Of a stretch of 64,000 nt of DNA, positions 25,360 through 33,724 are shown one piece after another. The notes beneath the pieces are model-generated. The model ran no database searches and was not told where the DNA came from. It saw only the letters and a list, made by a program, of their open reading frames with translations. Made by a program: the position numbers and the translations under genes. How positions within the stretch are numbered: position 1 is the stretch's first letter; the number at the start of each line of letters is the position of its first letter. Location of the stretch: positions 434,001 to 498,000 of the forward strand of contig NZ_QHKM01000001.1 of the NCBI RefSeq assembly GCF_003258365.1, written 5' to 3'. The DNA is from Hymenobacter edaphi (GTDB lineage: Bacteria > Bacteroidota > Bacteroidia > Cytophagales > Hymenobacteraceae).

Positions 25360-26226
25360 CTACAACGAACCCGACTCCGGCCAGTCACGCCAGTGCGTGT
25401 TGGGCGCAAGCGTAGGCCGATAACAACTGGGGTCATTGGTCGCCAGGACAGTTGCCAGCATCGGCCAGGTTTCATAGCTGCTGGGCCGGTTATGTTCCCA
25501 CTCGGCTTGGTTGTGGTCAGTTTGCAACTGTTGTTGCTGCTGTATCGAGGCCGCAAACGTCTCGAAACTCATGCCGCCTAATCCTGTCAGCTGTTTGTTG
25601 AAATCGTACGTCTGACGTATGGCATCGTCCGATAGGGCCGCGGGGGCTGAGAGGTCAAAATCCCGGTGATACCACTCATCCAGCACCAAAATCTTCGTTA
25701 GGTGCACCGGAATCGACTTATACAATTCCACGTCCGTGGCGCGGAATAAATCTTGGCATTGAGTTATCAGCAGCCGTCCGACTTCCTCCGGGCTGATGCG
25801 GTAGGGCTCGTATTCCACCAGGTCGATGTCCGCCGCTACGTAATCCGCTTTGCGCTGACTGAGTGGTACGGCTTGGCCGCGCACCAACAGGCTGGTGGCT
25901 GTTGGGGACAACAGTTCATCCGGAAAGGCAGTGGTGAAAGAGTCCCAGTCGACGGGAGCAACCTCGTAATAGTTGGTCGGACGGTCATTGTAGTGCTCTA
26001 GGTTGAGCAGGCAGTTGCCGTAGTAGTGAATATTCAACTCAAAACGGCCGCCGCGCGGGTTGTAACCGAGCCGCTCTATAGCTACCGCCCAGTCAGAATC
26101 ATCCCGAAACAGGTTGATCCGAGCATCAATCAAGTAGCTGTACGCGTCTCCCAAAGACACGAACTGGCAGTAATAACCATCATTTGACTGGTCAAGGGCA
26201 GTGAGGATGTCTTGCGCGGAAAGCAT
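25360..26226 (-). CDS. DUF7003-like hypothetical protein
   Basis: 288 residues from ATG 26226 (MLSAQDILTALDQ). The block YYCQFVSLGDAYSYLIDARINLF and NYYEVAPVDWDSF resemble a family of uncharacterised Bacteroidota proteins that I recall as DUF7003; the assignment is from memory. No signal peptide or membrane helix. A TTG 24 bases upstream is a weaker start. Lower GC than the surrounding genes suggests later acquisition or weaker selection. Followed upstream by a repeat-rich gap. Confidence 0.65.
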   Translation of the reverse strand: MLSAQDILTALDQSNDGYYCQFVSLGDAYSYLIDARINLFRDDSDWAVAIERLGYNPRGGRFELNIHYYGNCLLNLEHYNDRPTNYYEVAPVDWDSFTTAFPDELLSPTATSLLVRGQAVPLSQRKADYVAADIDLVEYEPYRISPEEVGRLLITQCQDLFRATDVELYKSIPVHLTKILVLDEWYHRDFDLSAPAALSDDAIRQTYDFNKQLTGLGGMSFETFAASIQQQQQLQTDHNQAEWEHNRPSSYETWPMLATVLATNDPSCYRPTLAPNTHWRDWPESGSL

Positions 26227-26361
26227 GTAGTAAGAAGATGAAATACTCAAATTTGCTGATTTTTCCCCGTCTGGCGCGAGTTTAGCGTAGCGTTACTCGC
26301 GCCCCGCTATGACGTGGAGGTACAGCCTCCACTGCCGCGCCAGCGGCAATGCGGAACCGCG

Positions 26362-26682
26362 CTAAATATCCGCATCACCCGCCCGAAACCGCCGATAATT
26401 CTCCATTAGCCCCAGAATATTCGCCGCTCCCACCGGATTAGCCGAATGCACGTTGCAGCGCTCCACCAGCAGCCCCTGCGCCACCAGCTACTTGGCGCAG
26501 TCGTAGCCGCTGGGCCGCTCGCAGTTCCGGGCCTCGTCCCAGCCCAGGTCGTGGTCGAAGGAAATTTCCGTCGGCGCGCCGCGCTGCTCGATGGTGGCCA
26601 CGAATTCCTCGAAGCTGCGCACCAGCACCCAGCCCTCGGTGCGGGGCGTGCGCAGCTCATCCAGATAGAGCTTGTAGGGCAT
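26362..26682 (-). pseudogene. Cyclic-phosphate-processing receiver (cREC)-like gene with one nonsense codon
   Basis: Reading from ATG 26682 the frame gives LYLDELRTP, FEEFVATIEQRG, SFDHDLG and GYDCAK, then TAG at 26488-26490, and continues open for 41 more codons (LVAQGLLVERCNVHSANPVG..., ending AGDADI) to TAG 26362-26364. In this small family a Trp follows DCAK, so a TGG-to-TAG change at codon 65 is the simplest explanation. Everything downstream is in frame and family-like. The protein may be truncated or rescued by readthrough. A sequencing error cannot be excluded. Confidence 0.8.
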
Positions 26683-26807
26683 CGGTAGGGGAGTACGGTT
26701 CGTAGAGACACAACCTGGCGTCTTATCGTTGAACGGCCCGTTGCTACAGTATACTCAGCAATGACGAAGACGCAAATAGGCGCTTCTACAGCGTACCACT
26801 GCTCATT

Positions 26808-27017
26808 ACAGACCTGACTGAGCGGCTTACAAGCTCCGCCCAACGCGTCACAGGCTCGGCCAAACCCCTTACAATGTCTGCCAAGCCCGTAACAGGTTCG
26901 GCCAAACCACTCACACGGTCCGCCAAACCCGTAGCAGGCTCCGCCAAGTGCCTCGCAAGCCTGTCCGAACGCTTCGCAGGACTCACCGAGCGCCGCGTTG
27001 CCGCGCTTGGCCCCGTC
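26808..27017. repeat. Degenerate 21-bp tandem array (about 10 units) upstream of dnaN
   Basis: Units starting ACA/GCA repeat every 21 bases with consensus ACAGGCTCCGCCAAACCCGTA: for example at 26829, 26850, 26871, 26892, 26913, 26934 and 26955. Because 21 is a multiple of three, several frames on both strands are open and give heptad-like peptides (SAKPVTG, LAEPVTG, CYGFGGP), none with better support than the others. The rest of 26683-27113 holds no gene I can support. Confidence 0.85.
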
Positions 27018-27070
27018 ACAAACCACGCCCATTCCCGCCCCGAAGCCCTAGTTTTCCGCGTATAGCCGTT

Positions 27071-27078
27071 TATCTTTG
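27071..27078 (+). promoter_or_regulatory. -7 element of dnaN promoter (TATCTTTG)
   Basis: TATCTTTG matches TAnnTTTG exactly and ends 35 bases before the dnaN ATG. The -33 region is a T run near 27052. Confidence 0.6.
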
Positions 27079-27113
27079 TCCTCCCCAAACCGACACATTT
27101 CCCAAAACCCTAT

Positions 27114-28238
27114 ATGAAGTTCATCGTCTCGTCCTCGGCGCTCCTCAAGCAGCTCCAGAGCATCAACGGCGTCGTCACGAGCAACCCCGTGGTACCCATC
27201 CTGGAGAACTTCCTCTTTGAAATCGAGAACGGCAAGCTCACCATCACGGCCTCCGACCTCGAAACCAGCATGATTACCGAGCTGCCCGTCGAAGCCCGCG
27301 AAGGCGGCCGCATCGCCGCCCCGGCCCGCATCCTGCTCGATACCCTCAAGAACCTGCCCGACCAGCCCGTCACCTTCACTCTCGACGAAGAGACGTACGG
27401 CATCGAAATCAGCTCGGCCAACGGCCGCTACAAGCTGGCCGGTGAAAACGCCACCGACTTTCCCCGCGTGCCCGTCGTGAAAGGCTCGGCTCCGGTCGAA
27501 ATTCCCTCCTCGTCGCTGCTGCGCGCCATCACCAAGACCATCTTCGCCGTCAGCACCGACGAGCTGCGCCCGGCCATGACCGGCATTCTGGTGCAGCTGG
27601 CCGACAACCAGGCCACCTTCGTGGCCACCGACGGCCACCGCCTGCTGCGCTACCGCCGCGCCGACGTGGCCGCCGGCCAGACGGCCAATCTCATCATTCC
27701 GCGCAAAGCGTTCAACCTGCTCAAAGGCGCCCTGCCCTCCGAGGCTACCCCGGTGCGCATGGAGTTCAACCAGAGCAACGCCTTCTTCTCGTTCAACCAG
27801 ATGCGCCTCGTGTGCCGCCTCATCGACGAGCGGTACCCCGACTACGAGAACGTAATTCCGGTGTCGAACCCCAACAAGCTCATCATCGACCGCGGCCAGC
27901 TGCTGAACTCGGTGAAGCGCATTGCCATCTACTCCAACAAGACCACCCACCAGGTGCGCCTGCGCCTGGCCGGGTCCGAGCTGACCATTTCGGCCGAAGA
28001 CCTGGACTTCTCCAACGAAGCCAACGAGAAGCTGCCCTGCCAGTACGACGGCGAAGACATGGAAATCGGCTTCAACGCCCGCTTCCTGATCGAAATGCTC
28101 TCCAACATTGACTCCGAGGAAATTACCCTGGAGCTGAGCACGCCCAACCGCGCCGGCCTGCTGATGCCCACCCTGGCCGAGGAAAACGAAAGCATCCTGA
28201 TGCTGGTCATGCCGGTGATGCTGAACAACTACGTTTAA
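27114..28238 (+). CDS. dnaN: DNA polymerase III beta subunit (sliding clamp)
   Basis: 374 residues, the normal clamp length. Begins MKFIVSSSALLKQLQSINGV and carries three repeats; conserved blocks include NPVVPILENFLFEI, FAVSTDELRPAMTGILVQL, FVATDGHRLLRYRR and the C-terminal LVMPVMLNNY. It tethers DNA polymerase III to DNA. The gene lies between gldG and gldC and is followed by element F. Confidence 0.97.
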   Translation: MKFIVSSSALLKQLQSINGVVTSNPVVPILENFLFEIENGKLTITASDLETSMITELPVEAREGGRIAAPARILLDTLKNLPDQPVTFTLDEETYGIEISSANGRYKLAGENATDFPRVPVVKGSAPVEIPSSSLLRAITKTIFAVSTDELRPAMTGILVQLADNQATFVATDGHRLLRYRRADVAAGQTANLIIPRKAFNLLKGALPSEATPVRMEFNQSNAFFSFNQMRLVCRLIDERYPDYENVIPVSNPNKLIIDRGQLLNSVKRIAIYSNKTTHQVRLRLAGSELTISAEDLDFSNEANEKLPCQYDGEDMEIGFNARFLIEMLSNIDSEEITLELSTPNRAGLLMPTLAEENESILMLVMPVMLNNYV

Positions 28239-28243
28239 CTTTT

Positions 28244-28328
28244 GATGTGCGAATGTGCTTGAATGTGCTGATGTGCTAATTGGTCATTCTCATTAGCACA
28301 TCGGCACATTCAAGCACATTCGCACATT
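28244..28328. repeat. Intergenic inverted-repeat element F (GTGCGAAT words)
   Basis: Left arm 28244-28280 (GATGTGCGAATGTGCTTGAA...) and right arm 28292-28328 (ATTAGCACATCGGCACATTC...) pair over 37 bases with two mismatches and an 11-base loop. It starts five bases after the dnaN stop and ends eight before the gldC ATG. Confidence 0.93.
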
Positions 28329-28336
28329 TACAACGC

Positions 28337-28675
28337 ATGAAAAAATCCGAAATCCGCTTCAGCATCGCCCTCGACGAGCAGAAAGTCCCCGAGGCCATCA
28401 GCTGGAGCGCTACCGACGCCGGCGCCGACATTCACTTCGCCAAGGCCATGAACATCTCGATCTGGGACCGGGAGGAGCGCGGCACCATGAAGATTGACCT
28501 CTGGACCAAGGACATGCCCGTCGACGAGATGAAACGCTTCTACGTGGACATGATCGGCTCGCTGGCCGAAAGCATCATCGCCGCTACCAACGACGAGTTC
28601 ATGGGCGCCAAGCTGCGGGCCGTGGGCAAGGAGCTGGCCCAGCACGTGGAGCAGGAAGAACGCGGCCAGCGCTAA
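28337..28675 (+). CDS. gldC: Gliding motility protein GldC
   Basis: 112 residues from ATG 28337; an upstream in-frame extension would be translated from element F and was rejected. MKKSEIRFSIALDEQKVPEAISWSA and DMPVDEMKRFYVDMIGSLAESI match GldC, a cytoplasmic protein that stabilises GldB in Flavobacterium johnsoniae. No gldB is visible nearby. Confidence 0.9.
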   Translation: MKKSEIRFSIALDEQKVPEAISWSATDAGADIHFAKAMNISIWDREERGTMKIDLWTKDMPVDEMKRFYVDMIGSLAESIIAATNDEFMGAKLRAVGKELAQHVEQEERGQR

Positions 28676-28761
28676 GCATCAAGCAAGCGCGCAACGCCGC
28701 TTCGCGCCCCCAGGGCACGCGACAAGGCCTGCAAGGCCGGGCTTCGCGCTCCAGCGCAAAA

Positions 28762-28792
28762 AAGCCCGCCCGGCGAATTGCCGGGCGGGCTT
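28762..28792. terminator. Bidirectional terminator between gldC and the next gene
   Basis: AAGCCCGCCCGGC and GCCGGGCGGGCTT with a short GAATT loop, preceded by an A run and followed by TCTCATTTT, between convergent genes. Confidence 0.8.
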
Positions 28793-28815
28793 CTCATTTT
28801 CAGGCCGTGCTGGGC

Positions 28816-29298
28816 TTAGCGCGTACGGTCGGCCGTGGTCTTGCTGTCGTCGCGGGTCTGGCTGATGGTGGCCCCTTTGGCGCTGGCCGGCAGCGGGTTC
28901 TGCACCGACTTCACGAGCATGATATCCGAAGCCTGGGCCGCGTAGTCCTTATCATACTTGTAGTAGGCCGAGCGGTTGCTGAAGTAGTTGCTGTACTGAT
29001 CGGTCGTCAGCACGGTGCGCAGCTCCCGGTCCCGCTCCTGGCACACCCCCTGGCACTGCTCGTCGATAACCCGGATGTTGCCTGCGTTGCGGGTTTCAAT
29101 GGCCGCCATCTTGGCCACCTTATCCTCGTTGATGGCGCGCAAGCGGGTGGTCTGGTAGTTATTCAGCCGCAGCTCGCGGGCCATCTGATTGGAGAGGCGT
29201 TCGGCGCGCTGCTGCACGACCGGGGACTTTTTGGTTTGGGCCTGTACGCCGAGGGCTACTCCCGTTGCCAGCGCAGCCGTTGCTAGGATCTTCTTCAT
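28816..29298 (-). CDS. Secreted helical protein, function unknown
   Basis: 160 residues from ATG 29298 (a second ATG at 29304 is equally possible). Signal peptide ending VQAQ. The mature part is helical with RAERLSNQMARELRLNNYQTTRLRAINEDKVAKM, suggesting a Spy/CpxP-like or similar periplasmic helical fold, but no motif is decisive. Two cysteines occur near the middle (QCQGVCQ). Confidence 0.6.
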   Translation of the reverse strand: MKKILATAALATGVALGVQAQTKKSPVVQQRAERLSNQMARELRLNNYQTTRLRAINEDKVAKMAAIETRNAGNIRVIDEQCQGVCQERDRELRTVLTTDQYSNYFSNRSAYYKYDKDYAAQASDIMLVKSVQNPLPASAKGATISQTRDDSKTTADRTR

Positions 29299-29429
29299 CG
29301 TCATGGCAAGTTCTATCGTTAGCGGGCCGAAGCCACGGAGTCGGAGTTGAGTGGAGGGCTGCCAAAGCAACCAACGCCCATTTCTAACGAAAAAGTGTGC
29401 CAACCGGTTCGGCCGAAACGGCTAAATGC

Positions 29430-29493
29430 CCAAAAGGCGGCCGGGCTGGTCGTTTCGGGAAGGAAAAAAATGACCAGCCCGGCCTCCTTTTGG
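29430..29493 (-). terminator. Terminator of dcd
   Basis: On the minus strand the 3' sequence of dcd folds into a long stem (CCAAAAGGAGGCCGGGCTGG with its imperfect complement) followed by a T run in the loop region (TTTTTTT). It lies directly past the dcd stop. Confidence 0.7.
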
Positions 29494-29505
29494 CCAGCGG
29501 GCGGC

Positions 29506-30042
29506 TTAGAACTTGTTCATCCACATCATCGACTCCACGGGCTGGTCGGTGCGCTGGTTGTACTTGGCGTTGGGCTTGCGGTTGTAGTAGTTCTGGATGG
29601 CGCCCTCCACGGTGAAGTAGATGAGCTGACCGATGGGCATGCCGCGGTAGATGCGCACGGGCTGCGTCACGCTGATTTCCAGCGTCCAGGTGTTGGAGAA
29701 GCCCACGTCGCCCTTGCCGGCGGTGGCGTGGATGTCGATGCCGAGGCGGCCCACCGAGCTCTTGCCCTCGAGGAAGGGCACGTGGGCGTGGGTTTCGGTG
29801 TATTCCTCAGTCACGCCGAGGTACAGGGTGTTCTGCTCGAGCACGAAGCCCTCCTCCGGAATTTCGAAAACGTCGATCTGGTTGTGCCGGCGGGCATCGA
29901 GCACCCGGTCGCGGTAGGTGGCCAGGTAGCGGCCCAGGTGTACGTCGTAGGAGTTGGTGCCGAGGCAGGCGCGGTCGTAGGGTTCAATTACGATGGTGCC
30001 GCGCTCCATCTCGGCCAGGATTTGCTCGTCGGTGAGAATCAT
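29506..30042 (-). CDS. dcd: dCTP deaminase
   Basis: 178 residues from ATG 30042; a TTG three codons upstream was rejected. Conserved Dcd blocks: GTNSYDVHLG near the N-terminus, EGKSSVGRLGIDIHATAGKGDVGF at the active site and IGQLIYF near the C-terminus. It deaminates dCTP to dUTP for thymidylate synthesis. Cytoplasmic, homotrimeric in the family. Element G separates it from the upstream gene end. Confidence 0.93.
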   Translation of the reverse strand: MILTDEQILAEMERGTIVIEPYDRACLGTNSYDVHLGRYLATYRDRVLDARRHNQIDVFEIPEEGFVLEQNTLYLGVTEEYTETHAHVPFLEGKSSVGRLGIDIHATAGKGDVGFSNTWTLEISVTQPVRIYRGMPIGQLIYFTVEGAIQNYYNRKPNAKYNQRTDQPVESMMWMNKF

Positions 30043-30049
30043 TTGGGTC

Positions 30050-30162
30050 AATTAAAAATCAAAAATCAAGAATGAAAAATCAGGCCTGAATAGCCTCCGC
30101 CAGCCCATTCCAGGGTTAGGGAGACGATTCATTTTTAATTTTTAATTCTCAATTTTTAATTG
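30050..30162. repeat. Intergenic inverted-repeat element G (AATTAAAAAT words)
   Basis: Left arm 30050-30084 (AATTAAAAATCAAAAATCAA...) and right arm 30131-30162 (ATTTTTAATTTTTAATTCTC...). The stop codon of the neighbouring gene (TAA, 30156-30158) lies inside the right arm, so the arm also encodes the last residues EIN. Confidence 0.83.
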
Positions 30163-31037
30163 ATTTCGTCGTCTTCGTAGCGGTCCTCGGGGAGGACGGC
30201 GGCGGGGCGCCGGGCGGGCGCGGGGGCCGCCTCGTCCTCGTCCTGAGGTTCGGGCTCCACCGTGAGGCTGTTGAGCTGGGCGCGCATGCCGGGCACGACC
30301 GACAGGGTCAGGTACAGCAGCAGCGCCAGCGACGCCACCGCGCAGAGCAGGGTGGTATAATCCAACCAGTCGTGGCGGGCGGCGCCGTACTCCCCGAGCG
30401 GACGAGGGCGGGCAGCGGGCTCAGCGGCGGCTATTTCCGCTTCGGCAGTGGGGGTGCCGTCTTCCAGCGGCTGGGTCAGGGGCGCCTCGGCGCTGGCGTC
30501 CACGTCGGCGGGGGGCACGTTGGCCGCGTCGACCAGCAGCTCCTCGGGCGCGGGGTCCTCGGAAGCGTTGAACTGGGCGCTGGCCTGCTTGATGTAGCGC
30601 TGCAGGCCGTGAATCAGGCCGGCGCGCTCGTCGCGGGGCAGGCCGCGGATAAAGAACTCGAAGTTGGAGTCGATGAGGATGCCGTTGAGCTGCTTTTCGA
30701 ACTCTACCAGGTCGGTGCGGCCCTTGCCGAAGCGGTTTTTGTAGCGCTCGGCCACGCCGTTGTAGTTACGAAACAGAGTCTTGAGGTCGTCACGGCCGGG
30801 GAAGTCGTCAAACTCGCGGCGGGCCTTGGCCGTGCGCAGCGTGACGGGGAACTTGCGGCGGGTGAAGGCTTTGTCGTAGACGGCTTCCATGGTGCGGAAG
30901 TTCATCTCGTCGACGGCGCGGTCGTAGAGCTGCTTGTTCTGCGCGGCGGTTTTTTCGGTTTGGGCGCGCAGCGTCAGCGGCACTGCCAACAGCACGAGCA
31001 GCAGGCTCCAGAACCCCAAACGGTAGCGGTAAGGCAT
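30156..31037 (-). CDS. Hypothetical exported protein with C-terminal membrane helix
   Basis: 293 residues from ATG 31037, which starts a signal peptide ending LRAQ. The first half is basic and helical (DRAVDEMNFRTMEAVYDKAFTR); a Pro/Ala/Glu-rich linker (about 170-225) leads to a membrane helix (LLCAVASLALLLYLTLSVV) and an acidic tail. No domain recognised. A promoter (TATCTTTG) lies just upstream and supports this start over the one at 31094. Confidence 0.7.
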   Translation of the reverse strand: MPYRYRLGFWSLLLVLLAVPLTLRAQTEKTAAQNKQLYDRAVDEMNFRTMEAVYDKAFTRRKFPVTLRTAKARREFDDFPGRDDLKTLFRNYNGVAERYKNRFGKGRTDLVEFEKQLNGILIDSNFEFFIRGLPRDERAGLIHGLQRYIKQASAQFNASEDPAPEELLVDAANVPPADVDASAEAPLTQPLEDGTPTAEAEIAAAEPAARPRPLGEYGAARHDWLDYTTLLCAVASLALLLYLTLSVVPGMRAQLNSLTVEPEPQDEDEAAPAPARRPAAVLPEDRYEDDEIN

Positions 31038-31061
31038 AGCGGGCAGCAAACGGTTTGGGGG

Positions 31062-31094
31062 CAAAGATAGACCGCGGATGGGGTATGATGCCAA
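31062..31094 (-). promoter_or_regulatory. Bacteroidota promoter (TTG ... TATCTTTG)
   Basis: On the minus strand -33 TTG (31092-31094) and -7 TATCTTTG (31062-31069) with a 22-base spacer, 24 bases upstream of the ATG at 31037. Confidence 0.6.
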
Positions 31095-31244
31095 ACCGAT
31101 GCCTACGATGCGGATAAATGAGGGCTTAGGGCTTGGAATAAGCTAAAATGCCGGGTGTCGCCCCTCATCCTGAAGCGTAGCCGAAGGGCCTTCCTGGCAC
31201 CCCGTACCGCTGCTGCCAACAACGCGCAGACGCTGTAGCGAAGT

Positions 31245-31316
31245 GCACCAACGCCGAAGCGCCGCCACCGTCGCCCGGACGATTGGGCGTTGGTGGCGGC
31301 GCTTCGGCGTTGGTGC
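31245..31316. repeat. 25-bp perfect hairpin (GCACCAACGCCGAAGC...)
   Basis: Arms 31245-31269 and 31292-31316 are exact complements with a 22-base loop. A related 22-bp hairpin occurs at 48381-48433 (both contain ACCAA, AAGCGC and GCCACC). Placed in the 361-base gap between the exported protein start and the hemL stop, where no gene is evident; CTCATCCTGAAGCGTAGCCG at 31166-31185 resembles another dispersed repeat. Confidence 0.75.
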
Positions 31317-31398
31317 GCGGTTCGAGGCCGGTCCTTGGGCTACGTCAACCTGCGGCTTGCGGTGCTTGGGGTGAGGTTCGATTGCCCCTGCTGGCCTC

Positions 31399-32721
31399 CT
31401 ACAGCCCGTGGGCTTCGCGCAGGGAGGCGCGGCAGGCCGTCAGGTACAGGTCCACCAGGTCGTCGGTGACGGCGGTGCTCACGAACAGGGCCTCGAACTG
31501 CGAGGGCGCCAGGTAGATGCCGCGGTGCAGCATGGCGCGGAAGTAGCGGCCGAAGGCGTCCAGGTCGGCGGTTTTGGCAGAGGCCAGGTCGGTGACGGGC
31601 TGCTGGGTGAAGAACACGTTCCACATCGAGCCGACGCGGTTGACGGTGTAGTGCAGGCCCAGCTCGGCGGCAATCTGCCGGGTGCCGTCGGCCAGCAGGG
31701 CGCTGGTGCGCTCCAGCTGCTGGTACACTTCGGGATGCTCGTGGAGGTAGCGCAGCTGGGCCAAGCCGGCGGCGGTGGCAATGGGGTTGCCGGAGAGCGT
31801 GCCGGCCTGGTACACCTTGCCGGCCGGAGCCACCTGGTCCATGATTTCCTTTTTGCCGCCGTAGGCGCCCACCGGCATGCCGCCGCCGATGATTTTGCCC
31901 AGCGTGGTCATGTCCGGGTCGATGCCGAACAGCTCCTGCGCGCCGCCGCGGGCGAGGCGGAAGCCGGTCATCACCTCGTCGAAGATGTAAACGATGCCGT
32001 GCCGGGTGCACAGCTCGCGCAGGCCCTGCAGGAAGCCCTCGGCGGGCGGCACCAGCCCGATGTTGCCCACCACGGGCTCCAGAATGATGGCCGCAATCTG
32101 CTCGGGGTTGGCCTCGATGGCGGCGGCCACGGCGGCGAGGTCGTTGTAGGGCACGGTGAGCGTGTCCTGAGCCACGCCCTCGGTCACGCCGGGCGAGTCG
32201 GGGGTGCCGAGGGTGAGGGCGCCCGAGCCGGCCGCAATCAGGAAAGAGTCGCCGTGGCCGTGGTAGCAGCCCTCGAACTTCAGAATCTTGGCGCGGCCGG
32301 TGTAGCCGCGGGCCACCCGGATGGCCGACATGGTGGCCTCGGTGCCGGAGTTGACCAGGCGTACCTTCTCAATGCTGGGCACCATCTCGATGATCAGCTC
32401 GGCCATTTCCACCTCGCGGCGGGTGGGGGCGCCGAAGGACAGCGACGCGGGCAGGGCCTGGGCCACGGCGTCGAGCACAATCTGCGGGGCGTGGCCCAGA
32501 ATCATCGGGCCCCACGAGTTGATAAAATCGAGGTAGCGGTTGCCGTCCACGTCGGTGAGCCAGGCGCCCTGGGCCGACTGCATAAAGACGGGGTGGCCGC
32601 CCACGGCGCGGAAGGCGCGCACCGGCGAATTGACTCCGCCCGGAATCAGGTCTTTGGCGCGGGTGAAGAGCTGGTCGCTGGTCGAGAGGTTGAGGTCGGT
32701 AGCGGGAGAGGCTTGCTGCAT
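31399..32721 (-). CDS. hemL: Glutamate-1-semialdehyde 2,1-aminomutase
   Basis: 440 residues from ATG 32721, normal for GSAM. DQLFTRAKDLIPGGVNSPVRAF at the N-terminus, VNSGTEATMSAIRVARGYTGR, YHGHGDSFL, Asp248 in FDEV and PLP lysine Lys276 in LGKIIGGGMPVGAYGG. It makes 5-aminolevulinate for heme. A long N-terminal extension is open in this frame (to 33270) but lacks homology and lies upstream of the promoter at 32768-32775. Confidence 0.96.
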   Translation of the reverse strand: MQQASPATDLNLSTSDQLFTRAKDLIPGGVNSPVRAFRAVGGHPVFMQSAQGAWLTDVDGNRYLDFINSWGPMILGHAPQIVLDAVAQALPASLSFGAPTRREVEMAELIIEMVPSIEKVRLVNSGTEATMSAIRVARGYTGRAKILKFEGCYHGHGDSFLIAAGSGALTLGTPDSPGVTEGVAQDTLTVPYNDLAAVAAAIEANPEQIAAIILEPVVGNIGLVPPAEGFLQGLRELCTRHGIVYIFDEVMTGFRLARGGAQELFGIDPDMTTLGKIIGGGMPVGAYGGKKEIMDQVAPAGKVYQAGTLSGNPIATAAGLAQLRYLHEHPEVYQQLERTSALLADGTRQIAAELGLHYTVNRVGSMWNVFFTQQPVTDLASAKTADLDAFGRYFRAMLHRGIYLAPSQFEALFVSTAVTDDLVDLYLTACRASLREAHGL

Positions 32722-32767
32722 AGGGGCCGAACACGCGCCGGGGAGGGTTGGTGCCGGCGGCGCGCGA

Positions 32768-32775
32768 CAAAGATA
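32768..32775 (-). promoter_or_regulatory. -7 element of hemL promoter (TATCTTTG)
   Basis: Exact TAnnTTTG match on the minus strand, 46 bases upstream of the hemL ATG. No -33 TTG at the usual distance is evident. Confidence 0.5.
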
Positions 32776-32954
32776 GACCGCGACAGGTACTGACCTAGCA
32801 GCTGCAAAATCGCGCAGGAAGGGGCCCGGCAACGGGCTATGGCGCCGCGGTAACATCTGCTTGGCCGCACCGGACGGCAACTGCTTGGCCGGCAGCGGCC
32901 GTCGGCACTCAACCCCGGCCGGCACCGGCAGAGAAAGAGAAGAGGAGTTTTGCC

Positions 32955-33629
32955 TTACTGCTCGTGAGCGGAAGGGATATGCTCCTTGGGTCTTAGATTT
33001 CGCTGCCCGCGGCTTAGCTGCTTTGTTACAAACCGGCCCTGCGGGGTAACTGCGTAAGCCGTAACCACCGAGTCGAGCACGTTCGGCTCGTTCTGCGCAT
33101 CCGAATCGTTTTCCTCGCGGGCGGTAACGAGCAGTTCCCCGTTGCCCGTGGGGCGCATCAACGCTTCGGCGTGCCACTGCCCATCCAGGCCCCGAGCCGC
33201 AATCCGTACCGAGTCCAGCACCGCCGAGCCGGTCGGCGACGTGGTCAGGTAATACAAATCCTCGCAGCAATCCTCGTGGCGCCAGAGCACGGTCAGCAAG
33301 TTGTAGGCCGGGCAGCGCAGGGAGTCGAGCAGGACCAAATCCACGTACTCGTTGTAGTCTTTGAAAAAGCCAGGCAGCCGGGGCGTGCGGCGCAGCATGG
33401 CCTGCACAACCTTGGGGCTGAGCCGCGGCTTCGCCCTGAGCTGCGCAAAATCGTACGCCGGCAGCGGGCAGGGAGCCGGGGCTGCGGTAACGGGGGCAGC
33501 GGCCGCCGGGGGCGAAACCACGGGACTAGCGGGTTTTTCTTCCGGGCCCGTGGTGCAGCTGACCACCGCCAGCACCAACGTAGCTGCCAGCCCCAGCGGG
33601 GCACAGGTTTGGGCTTTCTTCCGAATCAT
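32955..33629 (-). CDS. Hypothetical lipoprotein
   Basis: 224 residues, ATG 33629. Signal peptide with a lipobox-like VVSC, then a Pro/Ala linker and a folded part with a cysteine cluster (HEDCCEDLYYL). No family recognised. It lies between dgt and hemL on the same strand. The 233 bases towards hemL hold its promoter and little else. Confidence 0.65.
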   Translation of the reverse strand: MIRKKAQTCAPLGLAATLVLAVVSCTTGPEEKPASPVVSPPAAAAPVTAAPAPCPLPAYDFAQLRAKPRLSPKVVQAMLRRTPRLPGFFKDYNEYVDLVLLDSLRCPAYNLLTVLWRHEDCCEDLYYLTTSPTGSAVLDSVRIAARGLDGQWHAEALMRPTGNGELLVTAREENDSDAQNEPNVLDSVVTAYAVTPQGRFVTKQLSRGQRNLRPKEHIPSAHEQ

Positions 33630-33724
33630 GTGCTTCTCTTGGCGTCTAGGCCGGGCTCTGGGTACCCTTTCGAACCAGGTGGTCAGCAGGGCGCTACACC
33701 CGTGCCGTACGGCGCGGCCTTACT

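Noticed and set aside
26406-27032. Cys-rich minus-strand ORF covering the pseudogene and array
   Set aside because: It uses the wrong frame for the cREC-like gene and the repeat explains its pattern.
26786-27088. Minus-strand heptad-repeat ORF in the 21-bp array (LAEPVTG repeats)
   Set aside because: Several frames on both strands are equally open because the unit is 21 bases; none has an independent coding signal.
31408-32793. 461-codon plus-strand frame across hemL
   Set aside because: Antisense to hemL, no domain.
32722-33270. N-terminal extension of hemL
   Set aside because: No GSAM homology in it; promoter and ATG at 32721 fit the family length.
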